A DNA stretch of 64,000 bases. Source: Pontibacter aydingkolensis. GTDB lineage: Bacteria; Bacteroidota; Bacteroidia; Cytophagales; Hymenobacteraceae. The stretch covers positions 34,615-98,614 of the forward strand of contig NZ_JAHYXK010000016.1 in NCBI RefSeq assembly GCF_019443125.1. The letters are read 5' to 3'. Made by a program: the position numbers and the translations under genes. Under the pieces are notes generated by a model, which saw only the letters and a list, made by a program, of their open reading frames with translations, searched no databases and was not told the DNA's origin. The stretch's first letter is position 1. Each line of letters opens with the position of its first letter. Shown here one piece after another: positions 44,931 through 55,330 of the stretch.

Positions 44931-46254
44931 TTGTTGGTTCTGCAGAATACTGTTCAATTATTTCCTGTGACCCTTTGTTAAGAAGCTCTTTAACAAAATT
45001 AGGTAAGGCAAAGGCAGCCGCATGGATGTCTTCGTTGTAATACTTCAAGCCCTGCTCTTTAGAGAACTTTGCAGCAGCTGTTTTATCATAGATCAATGGA
45101 CTTGAGTCGCCCTTAGAAGAATATGAGAAACTCCAGGTGCCCGTTGGATACGTTGGAATTGCAGCCAGATAACAATGTACTTTGCTCTCTCCGAATATCT
45201 GCTTATAGGTATCATAGATCTCAACAAAAACTGCGCTGTTAAACCTAGGAGACTCAGACTGCGTGATCATAACGCCATCGGGTGTAAGGCAACGGTGTAC
45301 CTGCTGGTAGAACTCAGCGGTAAATAATCCTTCTCCCGGACCAACAGGATCTGCAGAGTCAACTATGATAAGGTCGTAACGGCCATCTTCGCATTCGTTG
45401 ATATACTTGATGCCATCCTCCACTAATAAGTTTAGGCGTGGGTTATCAAATGCGACAGCGGTTTCTGGTAAATGAAGCTTACAAGCCTCTATAACTAGTT
45501 CATCGATCTCTACCAGTGTTACTTCTTCCAGCTGCTCATGGCGCAACAGTTCTCTTACAGTGCCGCCATCGCCTCCGCCAATTACCAATGCTCTTTTTGC
45601 CTTACGGTGGCTAAACATAGGCACGTGCGTGATCATCTCATGGTACACATACTCATCTTTCTGAGTGCACATGACCATACCGTCCAGTGTAAGCATGTTA
45701 CCGTATGCCAACGTTTCGAAAACCTCTACACGCTGATAGTCAGAGTCTTTTTTGTAAAGTTGGTTTCCTGAGTGCTTCAGTGACAAGGCAATATTCTCGT
45801 CGCGCTCTGTAAACCATACATCGCGTGTAATAGTGCCGGGCACATCGTTTGGTTTTTGCGATACATCACGCAGTGCTTCCAGGTTAAAATCGGTACGCTT
45901 TAAAAGGTTAAGCTGCCCTCTGCGCAGCTCCATAGAAGAACCATGGCCTGCTTCAAAAGCTTCCTTAAGGAAAGTGTACGATACCCACGGATCCACTGAA
46001 TCACCACAGGTAAAAAGATCTACGGCTGCATAGCCAAACTCTGGCCATGTGTGTATAGCCAGGTGGCTCTCCTGAATAACAACCACACCAGAAACGCCAT
46101 AAGGCGAAAAGTGGTGAAACGTGCTATTAATCACAGTGGCACCGGCTGTTTCGGCAGCGGCTACCATACTGTTTTCGATATGAACCACATCGTTCATAAG
46201 CTCAGGGGAGCAATCGTAAAATTCAACTAAAATGTGTCTACCTAAAGCGTTCAT
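44923..46254 (-). CDS. Fused S-adenosylmethionine decarboxylase and spermidine synthase
   Basis: A 443-residue two-domain polyamine enzyme. Residues about 1-125 are a class 1B pyruvoyl-dependent SpeD: S63 ([12 protein letters not shown]) is the self-cleavage/pyruvoyl Ser, with H68 and C83 (FTCGD) at the catalytic positions. Residues about 145-440 are an aminopropyltransferase with DVWFTERD, the SAM-like site [13 protein letters not shown] and [15 protein letters not shown] containing the catalytic Asp. It would make decarboxylated SAM and use it to aminopropylate putrescine or agmatine. Start at 46254 gives the standard [12 protein letters not shown] opening; the longer frame from 46338 is not conserved in character. 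The 3' end overlaps the ureohydrolase start. Confidence 0.93.
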   Translation of the reverse strand: MNALGRHILVEFYDCSPELMNDVVHIENSMVAAAETAGATVINSTFHHFSPYGVSGVVVIQESHLAIHTWPEFGYAAVDLFTCGDSVDPWVSYTFLKEAFEAGHGSSMELRRGQLNLLKRTDFNLEALRDVSQKPNDVPGTITRDVWFTERDENIALSLKHSGNQLYKKDSDYQRVEVFETLAYGNMLTLDGMVMCTQKDEYVYHEMITHVPMFSHRKAKRALVIGGGDGGTVRELLRHEQLEEVTLVEIDELVIEACKLHLPETAVAFDNPRLNLLVEDGIKYINECEDGRYDLIIVDSADPVGPGEGLFTAEFYQQVHRCLTPDGVMITQSESPRFNSAVFVEIYDTYKQIFGESKVHCYLAAIPTYPTGTWSFSYSSKGDSSPLIYDKTAAAKFSKEQGLKYYNEDIHAAAFALPNFVKELLNKGSQEIIEQYSAEPTNE

Positions 46255-46413
46255 CAATGGGTATGAAAGGTTAAAAATGAATATTTGGGTAAAAAAACGA
46301 AATCTAGCGCTATAATCAAAAATGACTATGCAGCACATACATATACTGCATTGCCTACCAATGTGTTAGTGCTAAATACTTTTTTACAGGTTTTATACTT
46401 AGTTCAATCTGTT

Positions 46414-47223
46414 CTAGTTAAGCTCCTGCCCCACGATACTCTCTACTCTGTACGCTTCAACCAGGTCATCAAAGGCATTAAAGGTATTATCGAGTGTGGT
46501 AAACTCTTTTAGCAGGTTAAACTTTGCAACGTGGTATGTCAGGAATAGCTCTGATTGGGTAAAGTTGGCCTTGGTGATAAAGCTGTAATATTCGCCCTCG
46601 TCGTGGGTTTCTGAACGGTAACGCTGTATCAGCCTGAACAAAACGCTCAGGTTTTTTAAATAGGGGTCGAGGCTATTCTGATAGAAGGAGAAATGATAGG
46701 TAAAGTATTCCTCAAAAAGCCGGTGTAGTTCTTTTTCTGATTTTTGTTCAGGGCTAAGGCTGCGTACCTTCTGCACAAATGATGACAATACTTTCTCCTG
46801 AAAGAAAACAAAGAAATTACTGCCTTTCCGGGGACTTTGGTTAATATCGTAGGCGGTAAGGGAGTCTATGATATCATTATGCTTATTAACAAAGCTGATA
46901 TAAAGCGTAGAGAAATTTTGTTGCTGAAATATCTTTTGTGTTTTATGCAACTCGTAGCGCTGCAATTCGAATTCGCGCTTTTGATACGTAAGTGTGGCAA
47001 AGAACAGGAACACGCCGGCCAGTGCCCAAAGCGAGCCTACAATACCACCAATGAATTCTCCATACTCTCCAAATACCCCACCCTTTCTATCAGACGGATC
47101 GGTATAAAGTTCGTGCAGCAGGTTAAATTTTACTGTACCCCAAAACAATACTATTGCGCCGGCCAGTATAAGGGCATAGCCTATTATTTCGTACTTGCTT
47201 AAACTTTGCTTGGGTGTAGGCAT
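46414..47223 (-). CDS. Membrane protein resembling putative phage abortive infection family (putAbiC)
   Basis: 269 residues. Two hydrophobic helices lie at about 12-32 (YEIIGYALILAGAIVLFWGT) and 54-76 (FIGGIVGSLWALAGVFLFFATL). The segment GEYGEFIGGIVGSLWALAGVFLFFATLTYQKREFELQRYE followed by FSTLYISFVNKHNDI is the pattern of the putative phage abortive infection (putAbiC) family, as is the later LSVLFRLIQRY...EYYSFITKANFTQSELFLTYH. If right, it is a membrane-anchored defense protein with a cytosolic helical domain. It lies 44 bp downstream of cheC on the same strand and may share its transcript. Recognition is by eye; confidence is moderate. Confidence 0.55.
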   Translation of the reverse strand: MPTPKQSLSKYEIIGYALILAGAIVLFWGTVKFNLLHELYTDPSDRKGGVFGEYGEFIGGIVGSLWALAGVFLFFATLTYQKREFELQRYELHKTQKIFQQQNFSTLYISFVNKHNDIIDSLTAYDINQSPRKGSNFFVFFQEKVLSSFVQKVRSLSPEQKSEKELHRLFEEYFTYHFSFYQNSLDPYLKNLSVLFRLIQRYRSETHDEGEYYSFITKANFTQSELFLTYHVAKFNLLKEFTTLDNTFNAFDDLVEAYRVESIVGQELN

Positions 47224-47267
47224 GTGAGGCGTAAAGATTTATACTTTAAGCCATACTCCTAAAGTTA

Positions 47268-47942
47268 CTATTCGGTTTCTGTAAGTGTGTTTTTCCCCAG
47301 ATCAAACGTACGGATTATTTCGAGCATTTTTAGAAGCGTGTTTGAATCGAAGAACAACAGCAGCGGCAGTTCTACACTTTTGTAATTATGCGTAAAACGG
47401 GTTATCACTGTAAATACCAATGGCTTAAACAAAGGATTATGCACCAATATGTCTTTTAACGAATCTGCGATCTGCGATTTAGGTGCCTTGGGCGGCGATC
47501 CATAGATATGAGCCTTAAGAATATTAGCCATCTGTGTTACCAGTGCACCAGTTATGATATTACTTATCTCAAGTAGAAGCGACTCCTGCATCACAGAAAG
47601 TTCTCCCTTCTGCACATCAAGCATACTCAGGCAAACCTCTGAAAGACGCACAATGTGATCGTCTGAGAACAGCATAAGCGTTGCCCCGTTAAAGTCACCT
47701 TTAATATCAGACTGAATAATGTTGTGGGTATCGGCATACTGTTCAACTAACTGTAGTAAATCCTTCAATTCAACAAGCTTAATATCCGGGACTTTAAGTA
47801 AGACTTTATCTTTTGCGATAGCAGCAAACGAATCTGCGGCCCTGGCCAGTCCAATGTTTAAAATCTCTTTTATTATGTCCCTCTCCAGTTCAGATATCTG
47901 AGGTGCCATCATAGTTTCCATTTTAGTCGTTTCCTTTCCCAT
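47268..47942 (-). CDS. cheC: CheC-family chemotaxis phosphatase
   Basis: Removes phosphate from CheY-P. Starting at the ATG at 47942 gives 224 residues; the longer frame from 48008 overlaps cheA by 55 bp and has no conserved content. Both CheC signatures D/SxxxExxN-x22-P are complete: DIIKEILN then P after exactly 22 residues, and SLLLEISN then P after 22 residues. Two intact sites indicate a fully active CheC rather than CheX. It follows cheA by 11 bp. CheD, the usual partner, is absent from the window. Confidence 0.88.
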   Translation of the reverse strand: MGKETTKMETMMAPQISELERDIIKEILNIGLARAADSFAAIAKDKVLLKVPDIKLVELKDLLQLVEQYADTHNIIQSDIKGDFNGATLMLFSDDHIVRLSEVCLSMLDVQKGELSVMQESLLLEISNIITGALVTQMANILKAHIYGSPPKAPKSQIADSLKDILVHNPLFKPLVFTVITRFTHNYKSVELPLLLFFDSNTLLKMLEIIRTFDLGKNTLTETE

Positions 47943-47953
47943 CCCCACGGTTC

Positions 47954-49588
47954 CTATCTTCTGTGAATAAAATACCTGGTTATTGCCGGTACATCCAGTA
48001 CCAGGCAAACTTTACCGGTTCCTAAAAGTGTTACGCCACCATACAGGTCAATTTTATCAAGCGGTTTATTTAGCGGTTTCACTACTATGTCCTGCTGCCT
48101 GTATAGTTTATCTACAATCAATCCGAGCTTCCTGTTATTGTAGGATACAACTACTATGTTTTGTATCTGCCCTTGAAGTCTGGTCTTGTCACCGAGGTTA
48201 ATTGTCGCCTCATCGGCATTTAAAAGCTCGTTCAGGTAAACTACCGTCACGGTCTCTCCTTTCAAGTCGGCAACCATTACATCGCCAACCTCATGTAGTT
48301 CGTCTTTGTCGAGCGCTATTACCTGTTCTGTGTGTATCAGCGGTATAGCATAAAAAATACTGTCAACTTCAAATAGCAAAGCACCTTTAACGGCAATAGA
48401 GGTCGGCAGCTGCATGGCAAACGTAGTACCTTCTCCAGATATAGAGTCAATGTGCAAGCGGCCTCCAATAGAATCGATTGCATTTTTTACTACATCAAGG
48501 CCAACACCTCTACCTGAAAATTCTGTTACTTCCTTTGCCGTAGAAAAACCAGGCTCAAATAAGAAAGACAGTACCTCAGAATCAGGGAGGTCTTCTGCTA
48601 TATCCGGGGCAACCAATTTATTCCGGACTGCTGTTTTTCTGACTTGTTTCAAGTCGATGCCTCTTCCGTCGTCCTCCAGCTTGATAATCACGTTATCCCG
48701 CTCGTTTCGTGCACTAAGTACAAGCGATCCTGCTCTTGGCTTATTCGCTTTTTCTCGCTCTTTGGGCAGCTCTATACCGTGTGTGATCGCATTACGAACC
48801 AGGTGCAAAAGCGAATCCGTAATTATCTGAAGAATATTTCTGTCAATCTGTATATCCTGACCAATGATCTTAAGATAAATATCCTTCTGCTCAGCAGAAG
48901 CAATATCGCGGACAATTCTCGGGAACTTATTGAATAAAGTGCCGATATTAACCAGGCGCGCATCCATTACACTGTATTGCAGTTCTTCTGTGATGCGATA
49001 CAGGTGGGAGCTAACTACTTTCAGGTCGTCGTTGTTTAACTCACGGCTAAGAGAAATTATCCTGTCTCTGTCAATGATCAACTCGCCAACTAAGTTAAGC
49101 ATGTGGTCCAGCTTCTTAATCTGAATGTAGATCAGATCAGATAAAGACAAATTCTTGGACGACGAGTATTTCTGGATCTTGGCAAGCTCAATAGCACTGT
49201 CGGACAAACTGTCGACAATGATATCCAGATTACGGAGCAAAACCGGATCAGGCTCAACCGGAACAGGGTTGTCTACATTCGTTATTAGGTCGCCGAGCAT
49301 GTCGATACCGTCAAACAGAACTGTTACCACCTCATCACTGAAGTTGAGCTCCTTATTGCGGATCAGGCTAAAGGCTGTTTCCAGCTTATGCGAAATATCT
49401 GATATCTGCAGGTAACCGATAGCTTTAGCATTTGCCTTCAGGTTATGCAGCAAACGAAATATCTCCGCCAGAATACGATCATCCTGCGGTTGCTTTTCCA
49501 GTTCGCTGATATGCCTGTTTAAAGAGTCGTAATACTCTAAAGCCTCAGCAATAAATATTTCCTTGTATTCCTGTTCTCTCGATTTCAT
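47954..49588 (-). CDS. cheA: Chemotaxis histidine kinase CheA
   Basis: 544 residues with start at 49588 (a frame start seven codons upstream adds MVFGQRC, less typical). Domains: P1 Hpt (about 1-105) with phospho-acceptor H48 in LLHNLKANA; a short linker, apparently lacking the P2 CheY-binding domain; P3 dimerisation (about 170-230); HATPase (about 240-390) with N box RNAITHGIELP, DDGRGID and GRGVGLDVV; and a CheW-like P5 (about 400-544). No receiver domain is fused. The absence of P2 makes it shorter than enterobacterial CheA. It lies between cheY and cheC. Confidence 0.93.
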   Translation of the reverse strand: MKSREQEYKEIFIAEALEYYDSLNRHISELEKQPQDDRILAEIFRLLHNLKANAKAIGYLQISDISHKLETAFSLIRNKELNFSDEVVTVLFDGIDMLGDLITNVDNPVPVEPDPVLLRNLDIIVDSLSDSAIELAKIQKYSSSKNLSLSDLIYIQIKKLDHMLNLVGELIIDRDRIISLSRELNNDDLKVVSSHLYRITEELQYSVMDARLVNIGTLFNKFPRIVRDIASAEQKDIYLKIIGQDIQIDRNILQIITDSLLHLVRNAITHGIELPKEREKANKPRAGSLVLSARNERDNVIIKLEDDGRGIDLKQVRKTAVRNKLVAPDIAEDLPDSEVLSFLFEPGFSTAKEVTEFSGRGVGLDVVKNAIDSIGGRLHIDSISGEGTTFAMQLPTSIAVKGALLFEVDSIFYAIPLIHTEQVIALDKDELHEVGDVMVADLKGETVTVVYLNELLNADEATINLGDKTRLQGQIQNIVVVSYNNRKLGLIVDKLYRQQDIVVKPLNKPLDKIDLYGGVTLLGTGKVCLVLDVPAITRYFIHRR

Positions 49589-49715
49589 GCAACGTTGTCC
49601 GAAGACCAAGCCCAGTTAGCCATACTTCCCTTTTTTATACTTTTAGCTGCCACCTGTTAAAGATGCATTATCCAAAGTATAAAGCTGATTGGGATACCAG
49701 AGTAATTATACTTAA

Positions 49716-50078
49716 TTAATCCTGAAGTGCTTTATTTACAACTTCCAGCACTTTTTCTTCTGAGAAAGGCTTTACTATATAGGAAAGTGCACCATACTCA
49801 AGCGCTTCATTTACAATAACTTCCTGACCAACGGCACTAACTATTATTACTTTCATTTCCGGCTGATCTTTTTTGATACCCTTCAGTACATCCAATCCTG
49901 TGTTATCAGGCAGTATCACATCAAGTGTTATCAGGTCTGGGGTTGTTTCCTTTGCCAGTTCAAGTGCAGTCTGTCCGTTAGGAGCCTCACCTACTACTTC
50001 GTAACCCGCATCTGTCAGCATGTTCTTTAACATGGTGCGCATGTAGAAAGAGTCATCTACAATCAGTATTCTTTTCAT
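49716..50078 (-). CDS. cheY: Single-domain response regulator (CheY-like)
   Basis: 120 residues with a receiver fold only: acidic pair D8/D9 (IVDDS), phospho-acceptor D53 (ITLDVILPD), conserved Ser/Thr in IIVSAVG and Lys in IVKPFS. It is the likely output of the neighbouring CheA and substrate of CheC. About 127 bp separates it from cheA and 26 bp from cheW. The target (motor, gliding machine or other) is unknown; Bacteroidota of this type often lack flagella, and no flagellar gene is seen here. Confidence 0.9.
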   Translation of the reverse strand: MKRILIVDDSFYMRTMLKNMLTDAGYEVVGEAPNGQTALELAKETTPDLITLDVILPDNTGLDVLKGIKKDQPEMKVIIVSAVGQEVIVNEALEYGALSYIVKPFSEEKVLEVVNKALQD

Positions 50079-50104
50079 ACTTTTATTTAAGTGTTATAAC
50101 GGTA

Positions 50105-50695
50105 TTATTTTCCGGTTAGCTGTTTTATCTCATCACTCGATAAAATTCTAAGCATATCCAGCACAATGATCAGACGGTTATCAACTTTGGCGATACCCTC
50201 TATGTAATTCTCCTTGATGTTAGTGTCCTGTAGGAACGATGGCGCCCTGTCTATCCTGGACATAGAAAGGTTCAGGGACTGAGGAACTTCCTTAACCACC
50301 ACACCTATGCTGTAATCTTTTGCCTCAATAACGAGCGTATAGGTCACATTAGGGTTTAAGCCCTCTGTAACTGCTGCAGGTCTTATATTAAAGCGTTTTT
50401 CCAGGTCAACTATGGCAATAATATCACCGCGTATATTGGCAACACCCTGCACAAAATCAGGCGTGCGAGGCATGCGCGTTATAATTGGCGTAAGGGTTAC
50501 TTCCTTTACCTGATCAATTTTAATGGCGTAGTGTTCGTCACCAAGCTTAAAAACGATCAGGTGTACATTTTCCTCTTTAACTACTTCCTGCGCTTTGCTC
50601 TGTTCAGCTACGGTGTTTCCGTTTGTAGCAGGTACAGGCAACGTATTTATATTTTCTTCAGGAGCAATCGCTTCCTCTTTCTTTTGCTTAGCCAT
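50105..50695 (-). CDS. cheW: Chemotaxis scaffold protein CheW
   Basis: 196 residues. The N-terminal 45 residues are charged and Glu/Lys-rich ([18 protein letters not shown]), a non-conserved extension. The rest is the SH3-like CheW domain: LIVFKLGDEHYAIKIDQVKEV, ITRMPRTPDFVQGVANIRG and the C-terminal VDNRLIIVLDM. It couples the poly-HAMP receptor to CheA. The stop of the receptor gene overlaps the start region at 50695, implying tight co-expression. Confidence 0.92.
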   Translation of the reverse strand: MAKQKKEEAIAPEENINTLPVPATNGNTVAEQSKAQEVVKEENVHLIVFKLGDEHYAIKIDQVKEVTLTPIITRMPRTPDFVQGVANIRGDIIAIVDLEKRFNIRPAAVTEGLNPNVTYTLVIEAKDYSIGVVVKEVPQSLNLSMSRIDRAPSFLQDTNIKENYIEGIAKVDNRLIIVLDMLRILSSDEIKQLTGK

Positions 50696-53600
50696 TACTT
50701 ATTGTTCGAGTCTCCTCCTGTTTTTGAAGAACTACTAACTTTTGTCTTGGTAGCCAGACGCTTATTGCCAGTGGCAGCTCTCTCTGCTTTTGTAGAAACA
50801 GGCATCGACAGCATTTTTCGGTTCTTAGAATTGTTGAAGATCAGATTACCATCAATCAGTTTAAATGCTGATATGCTGATCTGAAGGTCTGCAGCAATAT
50901 CGTTCAGGTTCTGAGACGAAGATGTAAGTGCCTGCATCGAAGCCGACAGTTGCTTGGCTGTGCTTGCAACCTGCTGCGTACCCGAAGCTGTTTGCTCGGC
51001 AATAGCAACAACTTCCTCCACATACTTCACAACATCACCGATGGATGCCTTCTGAACTTCAGTTGCCGTTAAGATGTCCTGAGCTGTACGGAGTGTTTCG
51101 CCGCTTGATGCTGCAATATTCTTAAAGGCACCGGAAGCTTCGAAAGTCGCATTCTTACCTTTTAATACACGTCCCTCCATGGTAGAGATCGCCATCGCAG
51201 CAGATGCCGTATCTTTTTTAACGTCATCTACCAGCGTAGAAATCTCACTTGCAGACTTACGTGATCCTTCAGCCAGTTTTCTGATCTCTTCGGCTACTAC
51301 CGCGAAACCTCTGCCTGCCTCACCTGCACGGGCCGCCTCAATAGCAGCGTTCAGGGCAAGTAGATTAGTCTGGGCAGCGATGTCGGTGATCACACCCAGT
51401 GATTTGGATATCTCCTGAGAACGGGCACTTAATACTTCAATGGTTTTAGAGGTTAGTGAAGCCGAGCTGGAGATCTCTTCCATGTTCTTCACCACTTCTG
51501 CTACTGTTTTCAGACCCAGCTGTGATGTTTCCTCACCAAGCAAAGCAGATTTGTTCACCACTTCTGCACGATTGGCAGTTTCTTTCGTGGCTTTCATGAT
51601 CTCTTCGATCAGCTTAAAGGCCTGATCTGTTTTAAGGGCTTGGTTCTGTGCACCCTCAGCCATTTGCTGCATGGCGAGTGCCACATCCAGTGTTACCCTG
51701 TTCATATCAAGACCTCTGGAAGCCATCTCTTCAGAAGAGCTACCTACTACCAGCGACGAATCATTTATTTCACCTAATAGTGAGTTCAGGGTTTCTACTG
51801 CAAGATTAAGGGCATTAGCCATATCCAGAATATCACCTGCCGTCTGTATCTCTACTTTTTGAGTCAGGTCACCTTCAGAGATAGCACGAACTACACGTGA
51901 TACTTCCAGTACCGGCGTTACAATTGACTCCAGCAGGTCGTTCAGTGTATCAACCAGTTCTTTCCAGCTACCACCAACACCTTGTAAAGTGGCGCGCTCA
52001 GTCAGTTTTCCTTCAATACCTGCTACCCTGGCCACACGAGATACCTCACCTGCCAGTCGGTTCAGGTCAACCACCATGGTGTTGATCGTTTCAGCCAGTT
52101 CTGCTACTTCGCCTTTTGCCTCCAGCATCAGTTTCTGGGTAAGGTCACCCTTCGATACTGCGGTTACTACTTTTACGATACCTCGTACCTGTGTTGTCAG
52201 GTTAGAGGCCATGGTATTCACATTATCAGTCAGGTCTTTCCAAACGCCGCCTACGTTAGGCACGGCAGCCTGGCCACCCAGTTTACCTTCCGTACCCACC
52301 TCAAGGGCCACACGGGTTACCTCACCTGCGAAGATGTTCAGCGAGTCCACCATTCGGTTGATGTTCTCCTTCAGTTCACCAAGTTCGCCTTTCACATCCA
52401 CGGATACTTTCTGAGTCAGGTCACCTTTGGCAACCGCAGTAGCAACCGCAGCTATATCACGCACCTGAGAAGTCAGGTTGGATGCCATGGTGTTTACGTT
52501 ATCAGTAAGCTCTTTCCAGGTGCCTCTAACTTTAGGCACATTTGCCTGTCCGCCCAGTCTACCTTCCGTTCCCACTTCACGTGCCACACGAGTTACCTCA
52601 TCAGCGAAAATATTCAGTGAGTCCACCATCTGGTTAAGGTTTTCCTTCAGATCAAGGATCTCCCCTCTCGCTTCCACCGATACTTTCTGAGTTAAGTCGC
52701 CTTTCGCAACCGCAGTAGCTACTTTGGCAATATCTCGTACCTGAGAGGTCAGGTTACTTGCCATGTAGTTTACGTTGTCTGTCAGGTCTTTCCAAGCACC
52801 GCCTACGTTAGGCACAATCGCCTGGCCGCCCAGTTTACCCTCAGTACCCACCTCACGCGCCACTCGTGTTACCTCGTCACCAAAAATATTCAGTGAGTCC
52901 ACCATCTGGTTCAGGTTTTCCTTCAGGTCGGCCATCTCACCGCGTGTCTCTACTGTTATCTTCTGCGTCAGGTCGCCTTTCGCAACCGCAGTAGCCACAT
53001 TAGCTATACCACGTACCTGCGTTGTCAGGTTAGAGGCCATCGTATTCACATTATCAGTCAGGTCTTTCCAAACGCCGCCTACGTTAGGCACGGCAGCCTG
53101 GCCACCCAGTTTACCCTCTGTACCCACCTCACGCGCCACACGGGTTACCTCACCTGCGAAGATGTTCAGCGAGTCCACCATCTGGTTCAGATTGACTTTA
53201 AGTTCAGCCATCTCGCCTTTCACATCCACGGATACTTTCTGTGTAAGGTCGCCTTTTGCAACGGCTGTTGCTACATTAGCTATATCCCGTACCTGGCTGG
53301 TTAAGTTCGCAGCCATGGTATTTACATTATCAGTCAGGTCTTTCCAAACGCCGCCTACGTTAGGCACAGCAGCCTGGCCACCCAGGTTACCCTCTGTACC
53401 CACCTCACGCGCCACACGGGTTACCTCGTCCGCGAAGATGTTCAGTGAGTCCACCATCTGGTTCAGGTTTTCCTTCAGGTCGGCTAACTCACCGCGTACA
53501 TTAACTGTTATCTTCTGGCTTAGATCGCCTTTCGCCACAGCGGTTGCTACATTGGCGATGTCACGTACCTGGCTGGTCAGGTTGCCAGCCATCAGGTTCA

Positions 53601-55215
53601 CGTTATCGGTAAGTTCTTTCCAGATACCTGCTACGTTAGGCACATTTGCCTGACCGCCAAGTATACCTTCAGTACCTACCTCGCGTGCCACTCTGGTTAC
53701 TTCCGCACCAAACACGTTCAGTCTGTCCACCATAGCATTCAGGATGTCTTTCAACTCTCCCAGTTCGCCTTTCACGTCAACAGATACTTTCTGTGTAAGG
53801 TCGCCTTTCGCCACAGCGGTTGCTACATTGGCGATGTCACGTACCTGGCTGGTCAGGTTGCCAGCCATCAGGTTCACGTTATCGGTAAGCTCTTTCCAGG
53901 TACCTTCTACTTTAGGCACGTTTGCCTGACCGCCCAGTTTGCCTTCAGTACCTACCTCGCGTGCTACTCGCGTTACCTCACCGGCAAAGATGTTAAGCGA
54001 GTCCACCATCTGGTTGATGATGTCTTTCAGCTCAGCCATCTCGCCTTTTACATTTACTGTGATTTTTTGGGTCAGGTCACCTTTCGCCACCGCCGTAGAT
54101 ACATTGGCAATGTCACGCATCTGGGAAGTAAGGTTGCTGGCCATCGTGTTCACGTTGTCAGTCAGGTCCTTCCAAACGCCACCCACGTTCGGCACTTTGG
54201 CTTGTCCACCCAGTCTACCTTCCGTACCCACTTCACGTGCCACACGGGTTACCTCGTCAGCGAAGATGTTAAGTGAGTCCACCATTTGGTTTACGTTGTC
54301 CTTTAGCTGGGCAAACTCCCCGCGTACATCCACCGATACCTTCTGGGTCAGGTTACCCTTTGCCACGGCAGTTGCCACGTTTGCAATGTCTCGTACCTGT
54401 AAAGTCAGGTTAGAGGCCATGGTGTTCACATTATCCGTAAGGTCTTTCCAAACACCTGCCACATTCGGCACTGATGCCTGGCCGCCCAGTTTACCCTCTG
54501 TACCCACTTCCAGGGCCACACGCGTTACTTCACCGGCAAACAGGTTCAGGTTATCAATGGTGCGGTTAATGGTTTCGGCCATCACCTTAAAGTCACCCGA
54601 CACCGGAATCTGGAATGTTTCATCCAGGTTACCGCGCGATATATTCTTGAGTACTTTACCCACTTCCAATACAGGTACTGCAATCGAGTCAACAAGACCA
54701 TTAATGTTGTTGATCATGTCTTTCCAGAAACCGGAGGCGCTTTCTGCAGAAGCACGTGCTTTCAGGTTACCCTCTACACCCGCAACTTTAGATATACGCG
54801 ACACCTCGCCACCTACACCACCGATCATCTCCACCATTGAGTTATAAGCTTCAGCTATCTCGGCAAAAATATCGTTGTTCTGTTTTGTAAGTCGCACAGA
54901 GATATCGCCCTTTTTAAAGGCATCAAGTGCATACAACACCTTATTAAGCTGCTCGCTTATGTATTCGGGATTATATGATAAGGTCTCTTTTTTATCTCCG
55001 TTACCATTGAGTGGTAAAGGAGCCTCTGTGAGGTTCTTCCGCTTACCACTTTCTTTTGCTGCAACCGCAGGCTTTGCAGGCTCTTCATTATTAAGACTGG
55101 CAACTGGTGCTTTCTCTTCTGCCTTTGCTTTAGAAGTGGAGGGCTTCTGAGGCTTGGTTTCTACATCACTAATGAGTTTGTCTTTACTCAGCTTCAAGTT
55201 TTTACCTAAGGCCAT
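50695..55215 (-). CDS. Soluble poly-HAMP methyl-accepting chemotaxis-type receptor
   Basis: A 1506-residue receptor with no transmembrane segment or signal peptide, so it is cytoplasmic. Order: Lys/Ala/Pro-rich tail (1-80), two divergent HAMP-like units (about 95-243), nine nearly identical 92-residue HAMP units (residues 244-1071, each opening GGQA.VPNV.G.WK.LTDNVN), a degenerate tenth unit (about 1072-1160), then a signalling hairpin with the tip [20 protein letters not shown] and [16 protein letters not shown], and a basic Ser/Lys-rich tail (about 1450-1506). The units resemble the 92-residue repeats of Nik1-type hybrid kinases. No ligand domain is recognisable; the HAMP chain may be the sensor. 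It heads the cheW-cheY-cheA-cheC run. Confidence 0.92.
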   Translation of the reverse strand: MALGKNLKLSKDKLISDVETKPQKPSTSKAKAEEKAPVASLNNEEPAKPAVAAKESGKRKNLTEAPLPLNGNGDKKETLSYNPEYISEQLNKVLYALDAFKKGDISVRLTKQNNDIFAEIAEAYNSMVEMIGGVGGEVSRISKVAGVEGNLKARASAESASGFWKDMINNINGLVDSIAVPVLEVGKVLKNISRGNLDETFQIPVSGDFKVMAETINRTIDNLNLFAGEVTRVALEVGTEGKLGGQASVPNVAGVWKDLTDNVNTMASNLTLQVRDIANVATAVAKGNLTQKVSVDVRGEFAQLKDNVNQMVDSLNIFADEVTRVAREVGTEGRLGGQAKVPNVGGVWKDLTDNVNTMASNLTSQMRDIANVSTAVAKGDLTQKITVNVKGEMAELKDIINQMVDSLNIFAGEVTRVAREVGTEGKLGGQANVPKVEGTWKELTDNVNLMAGNLTSQVRDIANVATAVAKGDLTQKVSVDVKGELGELKDILNAMVDRLNVFGAEVTRVAREVGTEGILGGQANVPNVAGIWKELTDNVNLMAGNLTSQVRDIANVATAVAKGDLSQKITVNVRGELADLKENLNQMVDSLNIFADEVTRVAREVGTEGNLGGQAAVPNVGGVWKDLTDNVNTMAANLTSQVRDIANVATAVAKGDLTQKVSVDVKGEMAELKVNLNQMVDSLNIFAGEVTRVAREVGTEGKLGGQAAVPNVGGVWKDLTDNVNTMASNLTTQVRGIANVATAVAKGDLTQKITVETRGEMADLKENLNQMVDSLNIFGDEVTRVAREVGTEGKLGGQAIVPNVGGAWKDLTDNVNYMASNLTSQVRDIAKVATAVAKGDLTQKVSVEARGEILDLKENLNQMVDSLNIFADEVTRVAREVGTEGRLGGQANVPKVRGTWKELTDNVNTMASNLTSQVRDIAAVATAVAKGDLTQKVSVDVKGELGELKENINRMVDSLNIFAGEVTRVALEVGTEGKLGGQAAVPNVGGVWKDLTDNVNTMASNLTTQVRGIVKVVTAVSKGDLTQKLMLEAKGEVAELAETINTMVVDLNRLAGEVSRVARVAGIEGKLTERATLQGVGGSWKELVDTLNDLLESIVTPVLEVSRVVRAISEGDLTQKVEIQTAGDILDMANALNLAVETLNSLLGEINDSSLVVGSSSEEMASRGLDMNRVTLDVALAMQQMAEGAQNQALKTDQAFKLIEEIMKATKETANRAEVVNKSALLGEETSQLGLKTVAEVVKNMEEISSSASLTSKTIEVLSARSQEISKSLGVITDIAAQTNLLALNAAIEAARAGEAGRGFAVVAEEIRKLAEGSRKSASEISTLVDDVKKDTASAAMAISTMEGRVLKGKNATFEASGAFKNIAASSGETLRTAQDILTATEVQKASIGDVVKYVEEVVAIAEQTASGTQQVASTAKQLSASMQALTSSSQNLNDIAADLQISISAFKLIDGNLIFNNSKNRKMLSMPVSTKAERAATGNKRLATKTKVSSSSKTGGDSNNK
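52003..54486 (-). repeat. Nine tandem 276-bp repeats encoding HAMP units
   Basis: Each 276-bp copy encodes one 92-residue HAMP unit; copies share most bases. Units 1-6 alternate two variants at the strand KVSVD versus KITVN/E. The array makes this region a hot spot for unequal recombination, so copy number may vary between strains and the assembly should be checked with long reads. Confidence 0.92.
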
Positions 55216-55330
55216 ATTTCTATTGGTTGGATTGGGTGTAAGTCAAAAAAGGAAAGTATACCTTTTGTTTATACTTAGCTACTATATGCAATATACAGAT
55301 TAAAAACTAATCAGGCGGTAGTATGCAGAC

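Noticed and set aside
52003..54486. Regularly spaced repeats that might suggest a CRISPR or satellite array
   Set aside because: The 276-bp period is coding and in frame (92 codons) with no unique spacers; it encodes HAMP domains.
52775..54847. Two long plus-strand ORFs (292 and 302 codons) opposite the receptor gene
   Set aside because: They lie antisense within the HAMP repeat array; their repetitive Ser/Thr/Phe-rich products mirror the repeat of the real gene on the minus strand.
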